From positions 1-18,967 of the forward strand of contig CAMATS010000009.1 in NCBI GenBank assembly GCA_945861195.1: a stretch of DNA of 18,967 nucleotides, read 5' to 3'. Positions 15,594 through 18,967 of this stretch are shown one piece after another. The notes under the pieces were generated by a model that was not told the origin of the DNA, searched no databases, and saw only the letters and a program-made list of their open reading frames with translations. Source of the DNA: Rhodoferax sp. OV413. Its GTDB lineage: Bacteria; Pseudomonadota; Gammaproteobacteria; Burkholderiales; Burkholderiaceae_C. A program made the translations under genes and the position numbers. Numbering within the stretch: position 1 is the stretch's first letter; every line of letters starts with the position of its first letter.

Positions 15594-15662
15594 GTTACAT
15601 GAAGCACTAAGGGAAACGCAGATTTATTCGACAAATTTGCCAACCCGCGCAGGGCTCAAACG

Positions 15663-16163
15663 TTATCGGTAGGTAGCCGCTACAACACCAAACCGACGTG
15701 AATACAACGACGCCGACCCAAGTCAGTTTTGCCAAGCCGAACCCCATTACCCCATGAGTTGAAAGCGCGGACGTTCACCGTTCGGCTCGGATCGCATGCT
15801 GTGCATGTACTTTTTGCAGCAGTGGTATGGCCTGGCAGATGAAGCGGTGGATGAAGCGGTCTACAACTCCCAAGCACTGCGCAACTTCATGAGCATCGAC
15901 CTGAGCTATGTGCCGACGCCCGTTATGTTGGCGCGGAAAAGCGAGAAGAAATTAAGGGGGCGTTAAATGCCAACGAAGAGACAGTGCAATGGCATGCAGC
16001 CAAACGCGGCTCAACCATCGAGAAGTTGGCTAACGGGTGGCAAAAGAGCATGGCGCAAGCCTACTAAAAACTCAGGTAAGCTAAGCAGTACGTTTTTTGG
16101 GGCAAAGTCAACGAACCCCGACAGGGTCATTGACCTTGAACCCAATCCAAAGGCGGATTAGCT
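15663..16163 (+). pseudogene. Decayed IS5-family transposase
   Basis: IS5 transposase motifs appear in order but broken: RYNTKP, a frameshift to RREYNDADPSQF, AEPHYPMS, an in-frame stop at 15760-15762, then RGRSPFGSDRMLCMYFLQQW, YGLADEAVDEAVYNSQALRN and FMSIDLS. At about 15908-15916 the frame jumps to ADARYVGAEKREEIKG, the region of the second catalytic Asp, so roughly 130 codons including the first catalytic Asp seem deleted. VQWHAAKRGSTIEKLANGWQ and KSMAQAY follow, then two more stops with AKQY and GKVNEP still resembling the KVEHP stretch. No terminal repeats or target duplication are certain; GGGAAACGCAGATTTATTC near 15611 might be the left end. It cannot encode an active transposase. This remnant and possible IS end account for most of the 15594-16157 gap. 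Confidence 0.82.
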
Positions 16164-18967
16164 CGAACCTGAACCTGAACCTGAACCTGAACCTGAACCT
16201 GAACCTGAACCTGAACCTGAACCAGAGCCCGAACCAAAGGTGGAGTCATCAGATCCGAGCAGTGTCACGGCTTTCGTCCCAGCCGTATAGCCGGTGGGAT
16301 AACCTGTTTGGTGAGCGGCATTGAGCTGCAAGCTCAATGCCTCTAGACTGTATTTAGTCAACGAGGTATTGATGCTGGTTTGAACTGCACTGTTGATCGA
16401 GACATTGTCAACCCCGCTGGCATCCAGGGTGTTTAAAAACTTGACCAAGTTCTTTGTCTGCACATCTGTCAACGTACCCCACGTGCCACCTGTAGGCGCC
16501 ATGTCATCGGTGATTTGCAAGGTCACATTCAGATTTTTGCCAAACGTCAGGCCATGCGTCACAGCCGAAGCATTGCTGGTCAATGCCTTGTTGTACATCG
16601 CGTCGTATTTGCCCAAGTTCAGGAGCACGTTGTAATTAATGGCGCTCTGGAGCACTCCGTTAAGTGTTTCACCCTGCGTATCAACCAAGTCAATTTTGGC
16701 ATCTTCGAGGTTCATCAAGCTAGGCTTGATGCTGATGCTGTTGTCGTTGACCTTATCGGCGTTGTCATCGGTTTCGCCCACCATCACCGAGACCATGAGC
16801 TTGTCGTCAAAAACTGGGATTTTCTTGGTCTTAGGACCCACGGCACCAGGTGCTGCAACCGTGCCCAAAGCGTTGTCACCCGCCAAGTTGCCAAACCCGC
16901 CAATGCCAACCGCAATAATTTTATCTGTGTCTGATGGTGCAGCAGTCACCGCTGTAATGGCCGTCTTGGACTTGCCCGTCAGAGTCACGCCGCCAGGGGC
17001 AAAGTCTGATTGGTATTTGACGAAATCAAGGCCTGAATCCATGTATTTCGACAATGAATATTTTTGCAATGAGATCGCGCGAGCGCCAGATGTTTGGTCA
17101 TTCGCAGACAAGACCATCGTGATGTCATCACCAATGATTAAGCCCTTGCCAGCGGCGATGTCTTCCACATCGCGGCGCGTGATGCCCTGCTTGGGGTTGG
17201 CAATTTCTTGCCCGAACAGCAATCCCGTGTTCCCGACTGCTCCGGAAATCGGCGTAGCGTTACCTAAGGCCGTGTTGATGGTTTGCTCAGAGGCGCTCTC
17301 GTTGCCAAGGATTTTCTTGTAGTCAGTGCGGAACTGTACCAATTTCTCTAGGGCTTGCTTCAAGTTCAAGCTTGAGCCAGCCGTTGGCATCGTGCTGCTG
17401 CTGTAGGTTGAACCCAAGTTGGTAACCAACAAGGTTTTTGCAGCATCTGTGCTTGCAGAAAAATAGTCGTTGATGAAGGTGACCAAGTCAGACGCCAACG
17501 CATCTGAGCCGGTTTGCTGAACCGCCGCGTTGCCGCCCGTCTTGAGCAAGGCCAAGTTGGTGGTCGAAGTTGCAAACTGCGCCAAGTTGGCACTCACTGA
17601 TGCAATGGCTGTGGCGGCCTGGCCAGAGGCTGCTGCATACAGCGCCGCGTTGGACACACCCAAGGCCGTCAACACCTTGTCAAACACTGTTTGGATGGCT
17701 GAAGCGGCAGTTGCTACGTTTGTCGAATAGAGATTTGCAGCGGTGGTGGGCGCTGATACCGTCAAAGCAGCGATTTCCGTGTTGATCTGTTTTTCAACTT
17801 GAAGGGCTGTTTTGCTCACACCGAGTTTGGTTAAAAACAAGGGGACGATTTTGTTGATGTTCGTGGTCACTGCCAGCGCAACTTGGTTTTTAACCAATGT
17901 CTGCTGCGCAGTTGCTGCCGTAGTAGCCGAGGTGCTGCTGAGAGCAGCATACGGGTCTGTATCGCTGTAAGCGGTCAAGCCGTAGCTGGTCAACACGGCA
18001 GTTTTAGCCGCTGTGGTTGTGGCTGCGTCATAGAGTGTTGATATGGCAGAGACCACAGTCTGGCCAAAACTGGCGGTCATTGTGCCGACTGCACCGTCAG
18101 AAACCGTGTCGTAGCCGCCTGATGTCACGATCTTGGCACCGCTGGTTGATTGGCCCGTGGGCACCGTGAACGTGTACGTTCCGGCGGTGCTGCTTTCAGT
18201 GGCCAATATGTCAGTGCCGGCAGCGTACGCGCCGTCGGCATTGACGTCCAAATAAACTGTGGCGCCCGAGGCATAAGCGTCTGATGCAATCACAGAATAG
18301 GTCAGCCCAATCGATGGCGTGGTGCCTGCTGCACTTGCGTTGCCCGTCACGTCTGTGAAGGCAGCGGCGGCTGAAGAGATTGAAATCGCGCTGGTGCCAT
18401 CGGCCGTGAAGGTGGCCGTGTAGACTTTGGAGTTAGAAGAGGAGACTGCAAAACCACTCAGTGCGCCACCCGTAACGGTGAAGTTAGAAGCGGTCAAAGC
18501 GGTTGCCGGCACTTCAGAGGCGGTAAAGGTAATCAGGGACGTGCCGCCAGATGCCACTGCGGTTTGTGCAGAGGTAATGGCGATGGTGGGGGCCAGCGAG
18601 TCCAATGAGAAAGCCAGCGAAGTAGATGTTGCGCTGTTGCCAGCCGCATCGACTTGCTTGACCAAGACGCTCTTACTTCCATCACCGCTCAGTGTGAATG
18701 TGCTGCCAGTGAAGGTGGTAAATGTGACGCCAGCATCTGTGGAGTACGAGTAGGTGCCGCCGGTCTCCAAGTTGGAAACCGAGACAGTTCCAACGTTAGT
18801 GATTTTGTCGGAGCTGAAGCCGCTGTCTGTTACAAGGGCCAAAGTGGGTGTTGCGATTGAAGTGTCGCCAGTGAAGCTGCGAACTGCAGTCAAGCCTGCG
18901 TTGCCGGCCGCGTCTGTGTAGCCGCCAGCGGTGACTGTGACACTGCCTGTGAACGTGTCGCTCACAG
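16158..18967 (-). CDS. Large Ig-like surface or adhesin-type protein, C-terminal part
   Basis: The frame is open across the right edge, so the N-terminus is missing; about 935 residues are visible (numbered from the edge). Residues 1-33 end one Ig-like repeat (VTVTAGGYTDAAGNAG), ~35-120 form a second (ending VKQVDAAGNSAT) and ~121-225 a third (ITFTASEVPATALTASNFTV). An EF-hand-like acidic loop DVNADGAYAAGTD (~239-251) follows, then a segment ending DPYAAL, the usual spacer in giant bacterial surface proteins. The remaining ~570 residues are Ala/Thr/Ser/Asn-rich, without Cys, and match no family I know. The protein ends in Gly-Ser repeats (~907-933) and stop. No RTX repeats, LPXTG or autotransporter barrel are seen, and the C-terminus may be truncated by the adjacent IS remnant. 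Base composition is clearly less GC-rich than the four-gene operon. Secretion is presumed from domain content. Confidence 0.8.
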   Translation of the reverse strand, partial: VSDTFTGSVTVTAGGYTDAAGNAGLTAVRSFTGDTSIATPTLALVTDSGFSSDKITNVGTVSVSNLETGGTYSYSTDAGVTFTTFTGSTFTLSGDGSKSVLVKQVDAAGNSATSTSLAFSLDSLAPTIAITSAQTAVASGGTSLITFTASEVPATALTASNFTVTGGALSGFAVSSSNSKVYTATFTADGTSAISISSAAAAFTDVTGNASAAGTTPSIGLTYSVIASDAYASGATVYLDVNADGAYAAGTDILATESSTAGTYTFTVPTGQSTSGAKIVTSGGYDTVSDGAVGTMTASFGQTVVSAISTLYDAATTTAAKTAVLTSYGLTAYSDTDPYAALSSTSATTAATAQQTLVKNQVALAVTTNINKIVPLFLTKLGVSKTALQVEKQINTEIAALTVSAPTTAANLYSTNVATAASAIQTVFDKVLTALGVSNAALYAAASGQAATAIASVSANLAQFATSTTNLALLKTGGNAAVQQTGSDALASDLVTFINDYFSASTDAAKTLLVTNLGSTYSSSTMPTAGSSLNLKQALEKLVQFRTDYKKILGNESASEQTINTALGNATPISGAVGNTGLLFGQEIANPKQGITRRDVEDIAAGKGLIIGDDITMVLSANDQTSGARAISLQKYSLSKYMDSGLDFVKYQSDFAPGGVTLTGKSKTAITAVTAAPSDTDKIIAVGIGGFGNLAGDNALGTVAAPGAVGPKTKKIPVFDDKLMVSVMVGETDDNADKVNDNSISIKPSLMNLEDAKIDLVDTQGETLNGVLQSAINYNVLLNLGKYDAMYNKALTSNASAVTHGLTFGKNLNVTLQITDDMAPTGGTWGTLTDVQTKNLVKFLNTLDASGVDNVSINSAVQTSINTSLTKYSLEALSLQLNAAHQTGYPTGYTAGTKAVTLLGSDDSTFGSGSGSGSGSGSGSGSGSGSGSGSS
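16165..16236. repeat. GAACCT hexanucleotide tandem repeat at the 3' end of the surface-protein gene
   Basis: Nine perfect GAACCT units (16165-16218) are followed by degenerate units GAACCA, GAGCCC and GAACCA. On the minus strand they read GGTTCA, encoding the Gly-Ser tail. The stop codon lies 4 bases beyond the last unit. Slippage would change tail length without altering frame. Confidence 0.95.

Noticed and set aside
15967..16161. 64-codon plus-strand frame after the tRNA
   Set aside because: Homology to IS5 transposase is in another frame of the same DNA, so this is not an independent gene.
16165..16236. CRISPR array or phase-variation switch at the GAACCT repeat
   Set aside because: There are no spacers, and a 6-bp unit cannot shift the reading frame, so on/off switching by slippage is not expected.

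Overview
The window looks like chromosome of a Burkholderiales betaproteobacterium, probably Comamonadaceae. The evidence is a long-form AhcY of 482 residues behind a SAH riboswitch, the ahcY-tlyA gene order, and a Met-tRNA(CAT) of betaproteobacterial type. This is an inference from gene content; no search was run.

Bases 1-2600 (minus strand) hold a methionine/methyl-cycle operon. A promoter and a SAH riboswitch precede ahcY. ahcY overlaps the TlyA-type methyltransferase gene by one base, and that gene is followed after 6 bp by the first 8 codons of another gene, with metF the obvious candidate. Bases 2637-4265 (plus strand) hold a hipBA-type toxin-antitoxin module whose putative operator palindrome overlaps the -10 box. 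Bases 4414-5193 encode a conventional enoyl-CoA hydratase.

Bases 5346-15338 are the striking part: four large plus-strand genes, each overlapping the next by exactly 4 bp (ATGA). They encode (1) a 1325-residue regulator with a CHAT-like N-terminus lacking an obvious catalytic Cys, a class III nucleotidyl-cyclase domain with altered active-site residues, a STAND/AAA-type ATPase and a TPR-like C-terminus; (2) a cytochrome P450 with an atypical I-helix and haem loop, fused to two copies of a ~115-residue domain; (3) a DyP-type haem peroxidase; and (4) a patatin-like lipase with a hydrophobic membrane block inserted in its catalytic domain. Read together, this looks like a lipid-release plus lipid-peroxidation plus hydroperoxide-rearrangement pathway under an NTPase sensor, that is, a candidate bacterial oxylipin-type signalling or defence system. 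That functional reading is inference.

Bases 15517-15593 are tRNA-Met(CAT). About 15663-16163 is a decayed IS5-family transposase with frameshift, stops and a large internal deletion. From 16158 to the right edge, on the minus strand, lies the C-terminal part of a large Ig-like surface protein. It ends in a Gly-Ser tail encoded by a GAACCT hexanucleotide repeat that abuts the IS remnant, so the protein may be truncated.
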